56,262 nucleotides of DNA from Anaerolineae bacterium (GTDB taxonomy: Bacteria; Chloroflexota; Anaerolineae; Anaerolineales; E44-bin32): positions 1-56,262 of the forward strand of contig JAUWHR010000052.1 of NCBI GenBank assembly GCA_030605795.1, read 5' to 3'. Position 1 is the first letter of the stretch, and each line of letters opens with the position of its first letter. Below are positions 40,525 to 49,172 of this stretch, piece after piece. The notes beneath the pieces are model-generated. The model made no database searches. It was not told the origin of the DNA and saw nothing but the letters and a program-made list of their open reading frames with translations. The position numbers and the translations under genes were made by a program.

Positions 40525-41457
40525 ATGGAGACCGACAGTAACGTGAGAAGACTCTGGACCTACGCTGGTCTGACCTTGACGGTAATCTTCTGGGGGGCAT
40601 CCTTTGTAGCCACCAAGATCATCCTGCTCGAACTTACCCCGGCGACGATTATCGTAATCCGATTCGGAGTGGGCTTTATAGTGCTGCTTGTCACGGTGGG
40701 ATTGCGGCGTGAAATCCGGCCAGTGCATCGCCAGAAGCTTCCCTTTCTGGCCCTGCTCGGATTTCTCGGGATTACTTTTCATCAATGGCTTCAGGTTACC
40801 GGGCTTAAGACTACGGCTGCCACGATTACCGCATGGATTGTGGCTACGATACCGGTGTTGGTCGCTCTATTGGGCTGGGTGATCCTCGGTGAGCGATTGA
40901 CCAAGCAACGAGTGGCTGGCATTGCCCTGGCAGCTGGTGGGGCGGTGACCGTGGTCAGTGGAGGGGATCTGCTCGCGCTAACCTCAGGACGGGTGGGAAC
41001 GGTGGGCGATATCATGATTGCAATCAGTGCGATCAACTGGGCAGTCTTCACCGTACTGAGCAAACGCGCCCTTGGAGTGCAAAGATCAGATCTCTATGAA
41101 GATGCTGCCGACAATGGATCTCCGGTCACGGCAATGCTCTACGTAATGGGGTTTGGTTTAGCCTTCAGCTTGCCCTGGGCGTTGGTTGATGGTGGGTGGC
41201 GAGCCTTGGCTACTATTAGTGAACAAGGATGGTGGGCGCTGATTTTCCTGGGAGTAGCATGTTCAGGTCTGGCTTACCTTTTCTGGTACAAAGCTCTGGA
41301 TGTGATGCCCGCCACCCAGGCAGGGGTGTTTCTTTACCTCGAACCTTTGGTCACTGCGGCGCTGGCGGGTCCGCTGCTTGGAGAGGCGACGACAACTATA
41401 ACTGTGCTGGGTGGAGCAGCGATATTGTTGGGCGTGTGGTGGGTGAATCAGGGTTAG
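40525..41457 (+). CDS. EamA/DMT-family transporter
   Basis: A 310-residue membrane protein with about ten hydrophobic helices in two EamA repeats: first VIFWGASFVATKIILLELTPATIIVIRF through IPVLVALLGWVILGERLTKQRVAGIALAAGG, second GDIMIAISAINWAVFTVLSKR through GVFLYLEPLVTAALAGPLLGE. Members export amino acids, nucleotides or other metabolites; the cargo cannot be inferred. The 3' end overlaps the convergent PP2C gene by 4 bp. The 260-bp region upstream shows no gene. Confidence 0.88.
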   Translation: METDSNVRRLWTYAGLTLTVIFWGASFVATKIILLELTPATIIVIRFGVGFIVLLVTVGLRREIRPVHRQKLPFLALLGFLGITFHQWLQVTGLKTTAATITAWIVATIPVLVALLGWVILGERLTKQRVAGIALAAGGAVTVVSGGDLLALTSGRVGTVGDIMIAISAINWAVFTVLSKRALGVQRSDLYEDAADNGSPVTAMLYVMGFGLAFSLPWALVDGGWRALATISEQGWWALIFLGVACSGLAYLFWYKALDVMPATQAGVFLYLEPLVTAALAGPLLGEATTTITVLGGAAILLGVWWVNQG

Positions 41458-42599
41458 GGACTAGAGGTGCTGGTTGGAGCGACGGTCGGTAATGGGAAGG
41501 GGGTTGAGCTAGCTCCAGGCATGGGTGTAACGGTTAGCGTCGGGGGTTGCGGGTAGGTTTTGGTGGGAGTTGGCGTCGTCAGTGAGGAGGGGGTGATCGT
41601 CGAGGTTAAGTCGATAGCGGGTGCGACGGCTGCAGTATGTGTGCTGCTAGAAGTAGGGGTGACAGACGACCAGGGCCACAGGTCAAACCACCACCCCGAG
41701 GCCAAGGGCAACATCGTCAGGCAGATCAACCCCACGCTGCCAGCGAAAGTTATCAAGATCCAAGCCGCGCGGCGACTCAGCGTCGTTCGTCGTGGTAGTT
41801 TAAGAGCAGTCAGGAGAACGACGGTGATATTGTCGTGCCCGCCACGAGCTCGCGCTAAATCGACGAGGGAGATAACCGCATCCCTGGGAGACTGCTCATG
41901 CAGCGCTTTCAAAATCTCATCCTTTTCCACAAGATCAGTCAAACCATCAGTGCAGAGTAGAACCTGATCGCCTGGTCGAAGGCGAAGACCCTGATTGGTT
42001 TCAGAATGGGCATCGCTTTCATCCGCCTTTAGGCGAAGGCGCATGTCAGGTTTGGGTGGGTCACGACTGCCAATGTAACGGCGCAGCACATGGGCTTGGG
42101 GATGGTCTCGTGCTTCGTCCGGGGTAATGATGTTGTAATCGATAGCTTCCTGAATCCAGGTGTGGTCGATGGTGATCTGGTGCAAGCGCCCCTCGCGCAA
42201 TAGGTAGATGCGGCTGTCCCCGGCGGAAGTGGTGTAAAGCCGCGGTCCAATAATCCAGGCCACCGCCACGGTTGAGCCCATGCCCTCCCGTTCTGGTATT
42301 TCCTGTGAGGCTTGCAAAACAACATGACCCGCATCCATAACGGCATCTCGGAGTTGAGAAACGGGATCGCTGACAGTGGAGGTGGTCAAGTTATTGACGA
42401 TAGTATCGACCGTGATTTGAGCAGCAACCTCACCGGCTTTGTGCCCTCCAATGCCATCGGCGACAACCGCTAGTAGCATGGGTCTATCGTCGTCTTTAAC
42501 ATGGTAGCTTCTTACCAGATATCGATCCTCGTTATGAGTACGCACCTCGCCGGGATGGCTCAACTCTGCCACCATTATGTGTGGAGTTTTACCACTCAT
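41454..42599 (-). CDS. PP2C-family Ser/Thr phosphatase, membrane-anchored
   Basis: A 381-residue protein. Residues 1-255 are an intact PP2C domain: VRTHNEDRYL, VVADGIGGHKAGE, TSAGDSRIYLL, LLCTDGLTDLVEKDE and GGHDNITVVLL supply the metal-binding aspartates. A basic stretch and one membrane helix (WILITFAGSVGLICLTMLPLA) follow, then a Thr/Pro/Ser-rich external tail, possibly wall-spanning. It removes phosphate from Ser/Thr proteins; the FHA-receptor gene upstream overlaps its start (ATGA; GTG 42602 is an alternative), so they form a signalling pair. No kinase gene is present in the window. Confidence 0.9.
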   Translation of the reverse strand: MSGKTPHIMVAELSHPGEVRTHNEDRYLVRSYHVKDDDRPMLLAVVADGIGGHKAGEVAAQITVDTIVNNLTTSTVSDPVSQLRDAVMDAGHVVLQASQEIPEREGMGSTVAVAWIIGPRLYTTSAGDSRIYLLREGRLHQITIDHTWIQEAIDYNIITPDEARDHPQAHVLRRYIGSRDPPKPDMRLRLKADESDAHSETNQGLRLRPGDQVLLCTDGLTDLVEKDEILKALHEQSPRDAVISLVDLARARGGHDNITVVLLTALKLPRRTTLSRRAAWILITFAGSVGLICLTMLPLASGWWFDLWPWSSVTPTSSSTHTAAVAPAIDLTSTITPSSLTTPTPTKTYPQPPTLTVTPMPGASSTPFPLPTVAPTSTSSP

Positions 42600-44485
42600 C
42601 ACGTCGCGCTCTCCTGGTTAGTCGGTGTGGATGGCTGAGCGTCGTTCGTCGGCCGGATGCGCACTTCCGGTGGCGGCGGGGGAGTGGGCAGCCGGAAGCG
42701 AAAAGCTTCCCGACCGATGTGGACCAGATCTCCATGTCTGAGCTTTCGTCCCTCGATTGGTACCAACTCATAGTTGACCCATGTTCCGGCGACCGATCCC
42801 TGATCCCTCAACAGATATCCACCAGCCGCCTGTCGGGTTAGGCGAGCGTGCATCGCGTCAACAGATGGGTCATCAAGTGGGTAAGGTGTTAAAGAGGGAT
42901 CGCTCCCGAGGATGAAATCAGTGCCGGTTAGCGGGACAGCTTCCATTTCTGCTCCGTGGGCGTCAATTGGTATCAGATAAGCTTCTGCAACCAGATCATC
43001 GGTTCGGCGTCTCAGGCCAGCACGCTTGAGAGGGCTCTTTGTCCGGTTTGGCGCCTGGCTAGGAATGCCCGTGGAGGCCAAACGCTGTCGTCCCATGCTG
43101 ATCAGGACTACAGCTAGAACTACTCCGGCGATAATCACAGCAAACGCAGCCAGTATCGAGCCGAGGGCTGGTTTCAGCGCTGCCAGCCCGCGCGGCGGGG
43201 TTAACACCTTGATTTCGACTGAGTGGGCGATAGACAAACCCTCCAAACCAAGAGAATCCTCAACGATGACCTGGATTGTATGAGTTTCAGTTTCTAGGTA
43301 GCCAGAGAGATCCCATTCGAATAAATCAAAGGGTGTTTCTGTGGGCTGGGCGAGCACCGCGCCATCAACGATGAATTGGCTGGAGGTGATTGCCCTTGGG
43401 TGCTTGTCGGGAAAGGTGATCAGCAGGCGTATTATTTGGGAGGTAGGAGGTATGTCGGCTAGGGTCAGGGTTGGGTCGTCCGTTTGGCGGACGATCTCAT
43501 CTGGAGGCAGGATGAAGGTCACTTCAGGGGGGCGCACGTCGACCTCAAAGTTCTGGGAGTTAGAGAGCGCGTCCAGCTCATCTCCGGTAACCCGGATCTG
43601 GACCTGATGGGTTCCGGATGTGGCCGCGCACGAAGTATAGGTCAGTTGATACTGCGTCCTTTGAGCGAGGATTTGATCGGCCAGGTGGTTCAGCCCTTGG
43701 GAGAGATCAAACAGGAGGAGTTGACCCCCAGTGGCTTCAGCTAATTGACGTAGAGGCTCAGCTTCAGGTTGCTCAATCACCTCCGGTGGACCGACCAGTA
43801 CAGGATAGAGGACGGTTCCGGTATCGTTTGCCCGGGTGATGATATTGGCTATGGGTAAATCGCGCGGCGTAAGGAGTAGAGAGGTGATGAAAATGAGATG
43901 GGTAGGCATTCCAGGTATGGGGGTCGGGTCGGTGGTGAAGTCAAGCGACCGTAATAGCAGGTCATAGCCGGAAATATTGTCTTCGAAGGTCGGTGTCAGA
44001 TGATCGAGGGTGGAGGCAAGGTCGGCCGTAGACTTGCTGTGGGTCACCAAGGCTCCCTCCGCCGTCACCAGGCTCAAGTCATCGATCCCATACAGGATGG
44101 CTGTGGGTAATTGCCACCAATCAAGCAGCGCTTGTCGAATTAAATCAAAGCGTGTGCGGCCATGGGCGTCTCGCAACCTTAACCCCGATGTCGTGTTAAT
44201 CACATAGACCTGTCGGGTCCCAACTTGCATCTCATTGATTGTAACGTCCGAGAGCGGGGACTCATCTTCGAGCACGCTGAAGCTGGATGGTGGCAGGCCA
44301 GGGATATATCGTCCATTGCTGTCAACTACAGCGACAAAGAGTGTAACCTGGGGAAACTGGTCGGTTGTTGGAGGGGATATGCGAACAGTAACTTGCACCT
44401 GGGCAGCGGCGGGGTAAATGATGAACCAGGCAGCCAGCAGGAGCCAAGTCAGGAACCGCCATCGTGCCCGTAGTTTCCCAAACAT
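42599..44485 (-). CDS. membrane receptor with vWA-like ectodomain and cytosolic FHA domain
   Basis: A 628-residue protein starting at ATG 44485 (an upstream in-frame start lies in the promoter region). A signal peptide (WLLLAAWFIIYPAAAQ) leads into a vWA-like region as in VWFA-related proteins (VTLFVAVVDSNGRYIPGLPPSSFSVLED, YVINTTSGLRL), then Ig-like strands and a membrane helix near residue 465 (LAAFAVIIAGVVLAVVLISMG). The C terminus is a FHA domain (FILGSDPSLTPYPLDDPSVDAMHARL, DQGSVAGTWVNYELV, GDLVHIGREAFRF) that reads phosphothreonine. It presumably links an outside ligand to phospho-signalling, opposed by the PP2C gene downstream. A TACAAT box 6 bases before the ATG suggests leaderless expression. 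Confidence 0.8.
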   Translation of the reverse strand: MFGKLRARWRFLTWLLLAAWFIIYPAAAQVQVTVRISPPTTDQFPQVTLFVAVVDSNGRYIPGLPPSSFSVLEDESPLSDVTINEMQVGTRQVYVINTTSGLRLRDAHGRTRFDLIRQALLDWWQLPTAILYGIDDLSLVTAEGALVTHSKSTADLASTLDHLTPTFEDNISGYDLLLRSLDFTTDPTPIPGMPTHLIFITSLLLTPRDLPIANIITRANDTGTVLYPVLVGPPEVIEQPEAEPLRQLAEATGGQLLLFDLSQGLNHLADQILAQRTQYQLTYTSCAATSGTHQVQIRVTGDELDALSNSQNFEVDVRPPEVTFILPPDEIVRQTDDPTLTLADIPPTSQIIRLLITFPDKHPRAITSSQFIVDGAVLAQPTETPFDLFEWDLSGYLETETHTIQVIVEDSLGLEGLSIAHSVEIKVLTPPRGLAALKPALGSILAAFAVIIAGVVLAVVLISMGRQRLASTGIPSQAPNRTKSPLKRAGLRRRTDDLVAEAYLIPIDAHGAEMEAVPLTGTDFILGSDPSLTPYPLDDPSVDAMHARLTRQAAGGYLLRDQGSVAGTWVNYELVPIEGRKLRHGDLVHIGREAFRFRLPTPPPPPEVRIRPTNDAQPSTPTNQESAT

Positions 44486-44613
44486 GGGCACATTGTAGCA
44501 CGCGGTTGGAAGACGGGTAGCGAGAGTTTGCAATTAGTTTACAAATCGCGCGCAAATCTTTGATCTGATTGTAAGATGAAGTTAGCAGACAACAATAATG
44601 AAGGGGGGGGTAA

Positions 44614-44790
44614 ATGATGATAATAGACAAGGACAATTTCCCAAGGAGTGTCTACCCATTGGTGGAGACATTTCCGCCAAGCCTCGAATCAAGCGAACGC
44701 CTAATCCGGGTGGTGTTGATGACCGGATTTATGGCCGTAATGGCGATTGAGATTTGGTTGCTTTTGCAGGCGCTGCAGCTCTGGATGTAA
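44614..44790 (+). CDS. 58-residue single-helix membrane protein
   Basis: A small protein, MMIIDKDNFPRSVYPLVETF, then PPSLESSERLIRVVLMTGFMAVMAIEIWLLLQALQLWM. A polar N-terminal half is followed by one membrane helix at the C terminus. AAGGGGGGGG lies just before tandem ATGs (44614/44617). I have the impression of similar proteins in Anaerolineae, but no function is known. It is divergent from the FHA receptor gene and convergent with guaA. Confidence 0.6.
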   Translation: MMIIDKDNFPRSVYPLVETFPPSLESSERLIRVVLMTGFMAVMAIEIWLLLQALQLWM

Positions 44791-44847
44791 GCAGTTTCCT
44801 CGAGCGACACACCCATTTATTGCTAATGTCCCCCGATATGTTATAGG

Positions 44848-46380
44848 TCACTCCCATTCGATGGTAGCCGGAGGTTTGCTGGTAATGTCGTAGACCACAC
44901 GGTTCACACCTGGCACTTCGTTAACGATACGGTTGCTTATACGCGCCAGAACGGGGAGCGGCAAGCGGGCCCAGTCGGCAGTCATGAAGTCGTCGGTGGT
45001 CACAGCCCGTACAGCCACCGTTTCGGCGTAAGTCCGCTGGTCACCCATTACGCCAACGGATTGTACTGGAAGTAGCACGGCGAAGGCCTGGGCGGTTTTG
45101 TCCCGTAGAAGCCCGGCGGTCTGCAGTTCATCAATCACAATCTTGTCTGCAACCCGCAGGCGTTTCAGCCTTTCGAGGGTGATTTCTCCGAGACATCGGA
45201 CTGCCAGACCGGGGCCGGGGAAAGGTTGGCGCCAAACAAGGGATTCCGGCAAGCCCAAAGCGAGGCCGACGGCGCGCACCTCGTCTTTGAAAAGGTAGCG
45301 TAGCGGCTCGACTAGTTCAAAGTCGAGATCGGGGGGTAAACCGCCAACATTGTGATGGGTCTTGATCCGGGCTGCCACTCGACGATCGGGGGCGCTCGAC
45401 TCGACTACATCTGGGTAGATAGTGCCCTGGACCAGGAAACGGGCCTGCCCTGCCTTGCGCGCTTGAGCTTCGAAAACCCGGATGAATTTTTCACCGATGA
45501 TCCGTCGTTTGTCTTCTGGGTCAGTCACCCCGGACAAGGCGTCAAGAAAGGTTTCGGTGGCGTCTATGGCGATCAAGCGCGCCCCCAGGTTCTCGCCCAA
45601 CGCCTGAACCACTGCCTCCGGTTCACCATGACGCAGCAACCCGGGATTTACAAATATGCAGGTCAACTGGTCCCCGACAGCCCGTTGTACTAAAGCCGCG
45701 GCGACAGAGGAATCCACCCCACCGCTCACTCCAGCGATTACTCGCTGATCACCAATTTGAACTTTCACTCGCTTGACTGTGTTCTCGACGATCGACTCGG
45801 GCGTCCATTCTAGTTGGGCATCGCAAATTTCAACCGCAAAGGTTCGCAGGATCTCGCCTCCGCCCGGGGTGTGGCTCACTTCTGGGTGGAACTGCAGCCC
45901 GTAGCGTTTGTGGAGGTTATCGCTGATGGCAGCGATGGGTGAATTCTCCGAACGGGCTGACACATGGAATCCGGGTGGTGGGATCTCAATCCGGTCCCCA
46001 TGGGACATCCAGACGGGTTGTTTCCCGGCTGGGAGCAGTGGGTCCTCGGTGAGGACTTCAATCTCTGCCGGTCCGTACTCGGGTCGAGTCGAGGCGGCCA
46101 CACGCCCCTCCAGGGCGTGTGTAAGGGCTTGCATACCGTAGCAGATGCCAAGGATGGGGAGGCCGGATTCGAGCACGTAATCCGGAACCGATGGAGCTCC
46201 CGTCTGGTAAATCGAAGCAGGCCCGCCCGACAGGATGAAACCTTTCGGTCGCAAGGCCAGTATCTGCTCGGCTGGTGCATCGTAAGGGAATAGCTCGCAG
46301 TACACGTGCGCCTCGCGCACGCGCCGGGCGATCAGTTGTGAGGTTTGTGAACCGAAATCAAGAATGGCGATTGTGTCCAC
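44848..46380 (-). CDS. guaA: GMP synthase (glutamine-hydrolysing)
   Basis: A 510-residue enzyme converting XMP to GMP. The class I glutamine amidotransferase domain has [19 protein letters not shown], the nucleophile in GICYGMQAL and the His-Glu pair in [10 protein letters not shown]. The ATP pyrophosphatase domain has the P-loop [15 protein letters not shown], and the C-terminal dimerisation domain has [17 protein letters not shown] and ends in KPPATIEWE. All catalytic motifs are intact and the length is normal. It begins 6 bp after xpt on the same strand, forming a guanine salvage/synthesis operon. Confidence 0.97.
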   Translation of the reverse strand: MDTIAILDFGSQTSQLIARRVREAHVYCELFPYDAPAEQILALRPKGFILSGGPASIYQTGAPSVPDYVLESGLPILGICYGMQALTHALEGRVAASTRPEYGPAEIEVLTEDPLLPAGKQPVWMSHGDRIEIPPPGFHVSARSENSPIAAISDNLHKRYGLQFHPEVSHTPGGGEILRTFAVEICDAQLEWTPESIVENTVKRVKVQIGDQRVIAGVSGGVDSSVAAALVQRAVGDQLTCIFVNPGLLRHGEPEAVVQALGENLGARLIAIDATETFLDALSGVTDPEDKRRIIGEKFIRVFEAQARKAGQARFLVQGTIYPDVVESSAPDRRVAARIKTHHNVGGLPPDLDFELVEPLRYLFKDEVRAVGLALGLPESLVWRQPFPGPGLAVRCLGEITLERLKRLRVADKIVIDELQTAGLLRDKTAQAFAVLLPVQSVGVMGDQRTYAETVAVRAVTTDDFMTADWARLPLPVLARISNRIVNEVPGVNRVVYDITSKPPATIEWE

Positions 46381-46386
46381 GGAATT

Positions 46387-46959
46387 TCAGTCAGCGAACA
46401 CGATCTTGCCGTTGCTCATGTCGGAGATCACCGCTAGGGATTCGATTTGGACGCCTAGGTCGGAAAGCATGTCGCGCCCTCCCTCGAAGCGTTTCTCGAT
46501 CAGAGCGCCAATCCCCACGACGGTCGCTCCAGCCGCCTCGGCCAACCGCACCAGCCCCATGATTGTCTGGCCGGTGGCCAAGAAGTCGTCGATGATCAAG
46601 ACCTTTTCTTCAGAGGAGAGGAATTCGGGAGAGACCATGAGTTCTACCATCCGGCCTTTGGTGTGAGAGGGTGTCAGGGTGAGGAAGATTTGATCTGGCA
46701 TGGTGATCGGTTTATGTTTGCGAGCATAGACCACAGGCACACCCAGGTGCATTGAGGTTGTTAGGGCAGGTGCGATACCCGAGATCTCGGCGGTGAGCAC
46801 CTTGGTGGCGCCGACCCGGGCGAAGCGACTGGCTAATTCACGCCCACAGGCCTCCATCAACACCGGGTCAACCTGATGGTTGACGAATCCATCGACCTTG
46901 AGGATGCCGTCCCCAAGGTTCTTGCCGTCGGTAAGGATACGTAGTTTAAGTTCATCCAT
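46387..46959 (-). CDS. xpt: xanthine phosphoribosyltransferase
   Basis: A 190-residue PRTase. ATG 46959 is used because AGGA lies 8 bases before it and MDELKLRILTDGKNL is the normal family start. Features: ILKVDGFVNHQVDPVLM typical for Xpt, the PRPP loop VLIIDDFLATGQT, and ISGIAPALTTSMHLGVPVVYARK. It makes XMP from xanthine and PRPP, which GuaA, encoded next, turns into GMP. A TTGGCT-17-TACAAT promoter precedes it. No purine riboswitch was found in the short leader. Confidence 0.93.
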   Translation of the reverse strand: MDELKLRILTDGKNLGDGILKVDGFVNHQVDPVLMEACGRELASRFARVGATKVLTAEISGIAPALTTSMHLGVPVVYARKHKPITMPDQIFLTLTPSHTKGRMVELMVSPEFLSSEEKVLIIDDFLATGQTIMGLVRLAEAAGATVVGIGALIEKRFEGGRDMLSDLGVQIESLAVISDMSNGKIVFAD

Positions 46960-46995
46960 GGTGGTGTTCCTACTTTCTTCGCAGATGTGTGGCTC

Positions 46996-47024
46996 ATTGT
47001 ACAACGGTGGTGGATGTCAGCCAA
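46996..47024 (-). promoter_or_regulatory. xpt-guaA promoter
   Basis: On the minus strand TTGGCT (47019-47024), 17 bp, TACAAT (46996-47001); leader of about 30 nt to the xpt start. Confidence 0.65.
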
Positions 47025-47073
47025 ATCATAGGCGACAATTTCACCTCATCGCTAGACAGTCGAGAAATTAAAC

Positions 47074-47102
47074 TTGACATAGAACGAATGTTCCGATAGA
47101 AT
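47074..47102 (+). promoter_or_regulatory. lexA promoter with embedded SOS box
   Basis: TTGACA (47074-47079), 17 bp, TAGAAT (47097-47102). A perfect GAAC-GAAT-GTTC box (47082-47093), the Gram-positive type LexA site, occupies the spacer, so LexA binding would block RNA polymerase and autoregulate lexA. Start of the message about 47109, 69 nt before the ATG. Confidence 0.88.
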
Positions 47103-47177
47103 ACGAACAAGTGTGCGCCAAGGATGATATCGTGCTGATACCTCAGTGGGGTGCACGGGAAGAGCAAGGAGGCAACA

Positions 47178-47837
47178 ATGGCGAAAGGCAAGCTTTCCGA
47201 GCGACAGCGCCGCATGCTGGAGTTTATCGAGAGATTTATCGTCGAGAGCGGTTACCCCCCCTCGATCCGAGAGATTGGCAAAGCGGTGGGGATCTCCTCA
47301 ACCTCGGTGGTGAATTACAACCTTAACCGTCTGGTTGAAGAGGGGTATCTAGCTCGAGATAAGAACGTATCGCGTGGCATTCGCATGACAGAAAAATTGC
47401 TCAAATCCGTCGGGCGTTTGACAGATGTGATTCGGATTCGGAAAGTGGGTCGCATTTTCGCCAGCGAGCCGGTGCCTCTGCCAAGTACGGATTCCCCGAT
47501 CTTCAGCGCCGATGAGGCGATCGAGATTAGCCGCGATCTACTCAGCATCACTGAAGGACTGTTCGCGTTGGAGGTCAAGGGTGACTCGATGATCGACGCC
47601 ATGGTCAGTGACGGCGACGTAGTGATCATGCGGCGCGAACCTGAATGGCGCAATGGTGATATGGTGGCTGTGTGGTTAAAGGATAAAGAGGAAACCACCC
47701 TCAAGCATATCTATCGTGAGGGGAACAAGGTTCGCCTGCAGCCGGCCAACCCAACCATGCAGCCGATCATCATCGACAATCCTGAGAACCTTGAGGTGCA
47801 AGGGAAGGTTGTCTTGGTGGTACGGCAACTGGAATAA
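47178..47837 (+). CDS. lexA: LexA repressor, SOS response
   Basis: A 219-residue repressor-protease. ATG 47178 follows AAGGAGG by 6 bases. The N-terminal winged helix is SERQRRMLEFIERFIVESGYPPSIREIGKAVGISSTSVVNYNLNRL. The C-terminal S24 peptidase domain has the serine in VKGDSMIDAMVSDGD and the lysine in ETTLKHIYREG. The self-cleavage region reads GRIFASEPVPLP, with Ala-Ser where Ala-Gly is usual; this may alter cleavage rate. It represses SOS genes until RecA-ssDNA triggers autocleavage. The SOS box in its own promoter is the only one noticed in the window. Confidence 0.95.
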   Translation: MAKGKLSERQRRMLEFIERFIVESGYPPSIREIGKAVGISSTSVVNYNLNRLVEEGYLARDKNVSRGIRMTEKLLKSVGRLTDVIRIRKVGRIFASEPVPLPSTDSPIFSADEAIEISRDLLSITEGLFALEVKGDSMIDAMVSDGDVVIMRREPEWRNGDMVAVWLKDKEETTLKHIYREGNKVRLQPANPTMQPIIIDNPENLEVQGKVVLVVRQLE

Positions 47838-47842
47838 CTTTT

Positions 47843-47945
47843 TAGTGGGCGGGGGCGTTTCGTCCCACTACCCCGTTGACAAGTGATCCTAGCCCGGTTT
47901 TCCGAAAGGTTATAAACCTATAGGAGGCCGGGCGATATCTTTTTT
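47843..47945 (+). terminator. lexA terminator region (two hairpins)
   Basis: TAGTGGG/CCCACTA (47843-47870) just after the lexA stop, then GCCCGG/CCGGGC (47892-47933) with an inner GGTT/AACC, followed by ATATCTTTTTT. The second may serve both lexA and the convergent hydratase gene. Confidence 0.65.
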
Positions 47946-48732
47946 ACCTCCGAACACCCACGGCAACACGTTGTTTCTTGCGAGAAACAAAACGTTCGGA
48001 TGCCTTCAAATGAGCGGTTGCAGCCCATAAATCAGGAAGTTCACTCCGTTCGGCAGCCGCGGCCTCCGCAGATGGTAGTGTCAGGCCTGCACGCAAAATA
48101 CGTTTTATCGCTTGGACAGCCGAGGAGTCGTTGCGAGTGATAGAGGTGGCCAGCTCCAAGGCGCCCTTAAGGGCTTGGCCATCGGGGGTTAAATGGTTGG
48201 TTAGGTGGCAAGCAAGGGTTTCAGCCGCAGAGAGGACCCGGCCAGCAGCAAGCCATGCGAGGGCACGTGCATATCCCACCAAGCGCATCAGACGTTGGCC
48301 TCCTCCCCAAGCAGGGCAGATAGCCAGGCGGACGTGCATTAATCCCAGAATAGCACTTTCGGCCATAACCCGCAGGTCGCAGGCTAAAGCAATCTCCGCA
48401 CCTCCACCCATTGCCGGTCCCTCGATAGCCGCTACGGTTGGGCAAGGGAGCTCCTCCAGGCGGTCGAGAGCATCTCCCATGATCGTGGTCAATCGTACGC
48501 CGTCGAGGCGGCTTGGATAGCGGTCCAATTCGTACAGATCACCCCCGGCGCAGAAGGCACCTTCGCTGCCAGTGACGATGAGGGCCTGTAAATCCGGGGA
48601 GTTGTGAGCGACCTCGACGGCCTCGGCGAATGCGTACATGGCCTCCCAATTGAGTGCGTTGCGGACTGATGGGCGGTTGAGGGTGAGAGTGCCGATCCCG
48701 TTGTCGGGTATGTGAACCTCAATTGGATGCAT
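47944..48732 (-). CDS. enoyl-CoA hydratase/isomerase family protein
   Basis: A 262-residue crotonase-fold protein; ATG 48732 follows AAGGAGAG. Visible blocks: IGTLTLNRPSVRNALN, LIVTGSEGAFCAGGDLYELD and PTVAAIEGPAMGGGAEIALACDLRV, which build the CoA site and oxyanion hole, then LGLMHVRLAICPAWGGGQRLMRLVG. The position of the first catalytic glutamate in hydratases (the PE before LG) reads MH here, so it may not be a true hydratase but an isomerase, hydrolase or decarboxylase of the superfamily. No other beta-oxidation genes are nearby. Confidence 0.85.
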   Translation of the reverse strand: MHPIEVHIPDNGIGTLTLNRPSVRNALNWEAMYAFAEAVEVAHNSPDLQALIVTGSEGAFCAGGDLYELDRYPSRLDGVRLTTIMGDALDRLEELPCPTVAAIEGPAMGGGAEIALACDLRVMAESAILGLMHVRLAICPAWGGGQRLMRLVGYARALAWLAAGRVLSAAETLACHLTNHLTPDGQALKGALELATSITRNDSSAVQAIKRILRAGLTLPSAEAAAAERSELPDLWAATAHLKASERFVSRKKQRVAVGVRR

Positions 48733-48746
48733 TGTGGATACTCTCC

Positions 48747-48775
48747 TTGACCTTGTCGAAGGCGGCAATTATACT
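48747..48775 (+). promoter_or_regulatory. tRNA-Pro promoter
   Basis: TTGACC (48747-48752), 17 bp, TATACT (48770-48775), 10 bp before the tRNA. Confidence 0.75.
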
Positions 48776-48785
48776 CTGGCTGAGC

Positions 48786-48859
48786 CGGGGTGTAGCGCAG
48801 ACAGGTAGCGCACCGCGTTTGGGACGCGGGGGTCGGCGGTTCGAGTCCGCCCACCCCGA
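48786..48859 (+). tRNA. tRNA-Pro (TGG)
   Basis: A 74-nt cloverleaf: acceptor CGGGGTG/CACCCCG, D arm GCGC...GCGC, anticodon arm CGCG-TTTGGGA-CGCG with TGG, T arm GGCGGTTCGAGTCCGCC. CCA is not encoded. Confidence 0.95.
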
Positions 48860-48913
48860 CTTTCCATATATAACCCCGAGTTCTGGGGAGGTTGCGGTAT
48901 GGGGACTGATGTG

Positions 48914-48942
48914 ACTTCGGAAGTCCTGCGGACTTCCGAAGT
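48914..48942 (+). terminator. 12-bp perfect hairpin after tRNA-Pro
   Basis: ACTTCGGAAGTC/GACTTCCGAAGT with a 5-nt loop between tRNA-Pro and the tRNA-Gly promoter. No T run follows; probable terminator or processing structure. Confidence 0.55.
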
Positions 48943-48960
48943 CTGGAAAGTGCTCGACGC

Positions 48961-48989
48961 TTGACCCATGATTAGTCGAGCGGTAGAAT
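48961..48989 (+). promoter_or_regulatory. tRNA-Gly promoter
   Basis: TTGACC (48961-48966), 17 bp, TAGAAT (48984-48989), 10 bp before the tRNA. Confidence 0.75.
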
Positions 48990-48999
48990 GCCTGTGCGC

Positions 49000-49071
49000 G
49001 CGGGCGTCGCCAAGTGGTAAGGCATCAGCCTTCCAAGCTGACAGTCACGGGTTCGAATCCCGTCGCCCGCT
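49000..49071 (+). tRNA. tRNA-Gly (TCC)
   Basis: A 72-nt cloverleaf: acceptor GCGGGCG/CGCCCGC, anticodon loop CTTCCAA with TCC, T arm CGGGTTCGAATCCCG. CCA is not encoded. Confidence 0.95.
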
Positions 49072-49075
49072 TTAG

Positions 49076-49095
49076 AACGCCCCAGTAGGGGCGTT
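49076..49095 (+). terminator. tRNA-Gly terminator
   Basis: Perfect 8-bp stem AACGCCCC/GGGGCGTT with a 4-nt loop, followed by ATTTC. Confidence 0.75.
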
Positions 49096-49172
49096 ATTTC
49101 ATGGGAAGCTTTGTTTACCCGATGGACAAATCTCCAGGTATGCAAAGGGATTAGGGATAATGGAGTTAGCCT

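Noticed and set aside
41560..41967. 135-codon plus-strand frame after the EamA gene
   Set aside because: Antisense to the PP2C gene, including its Thr/Pro-rich tail; composition is the mirror of that tail.
46960..47073. Purine riboswitch upstream of xpt, as in Firmicutes
   Set aside because: The promoter lies close to the start, leaving a leader of about 30 nt, too short for the aptamer.
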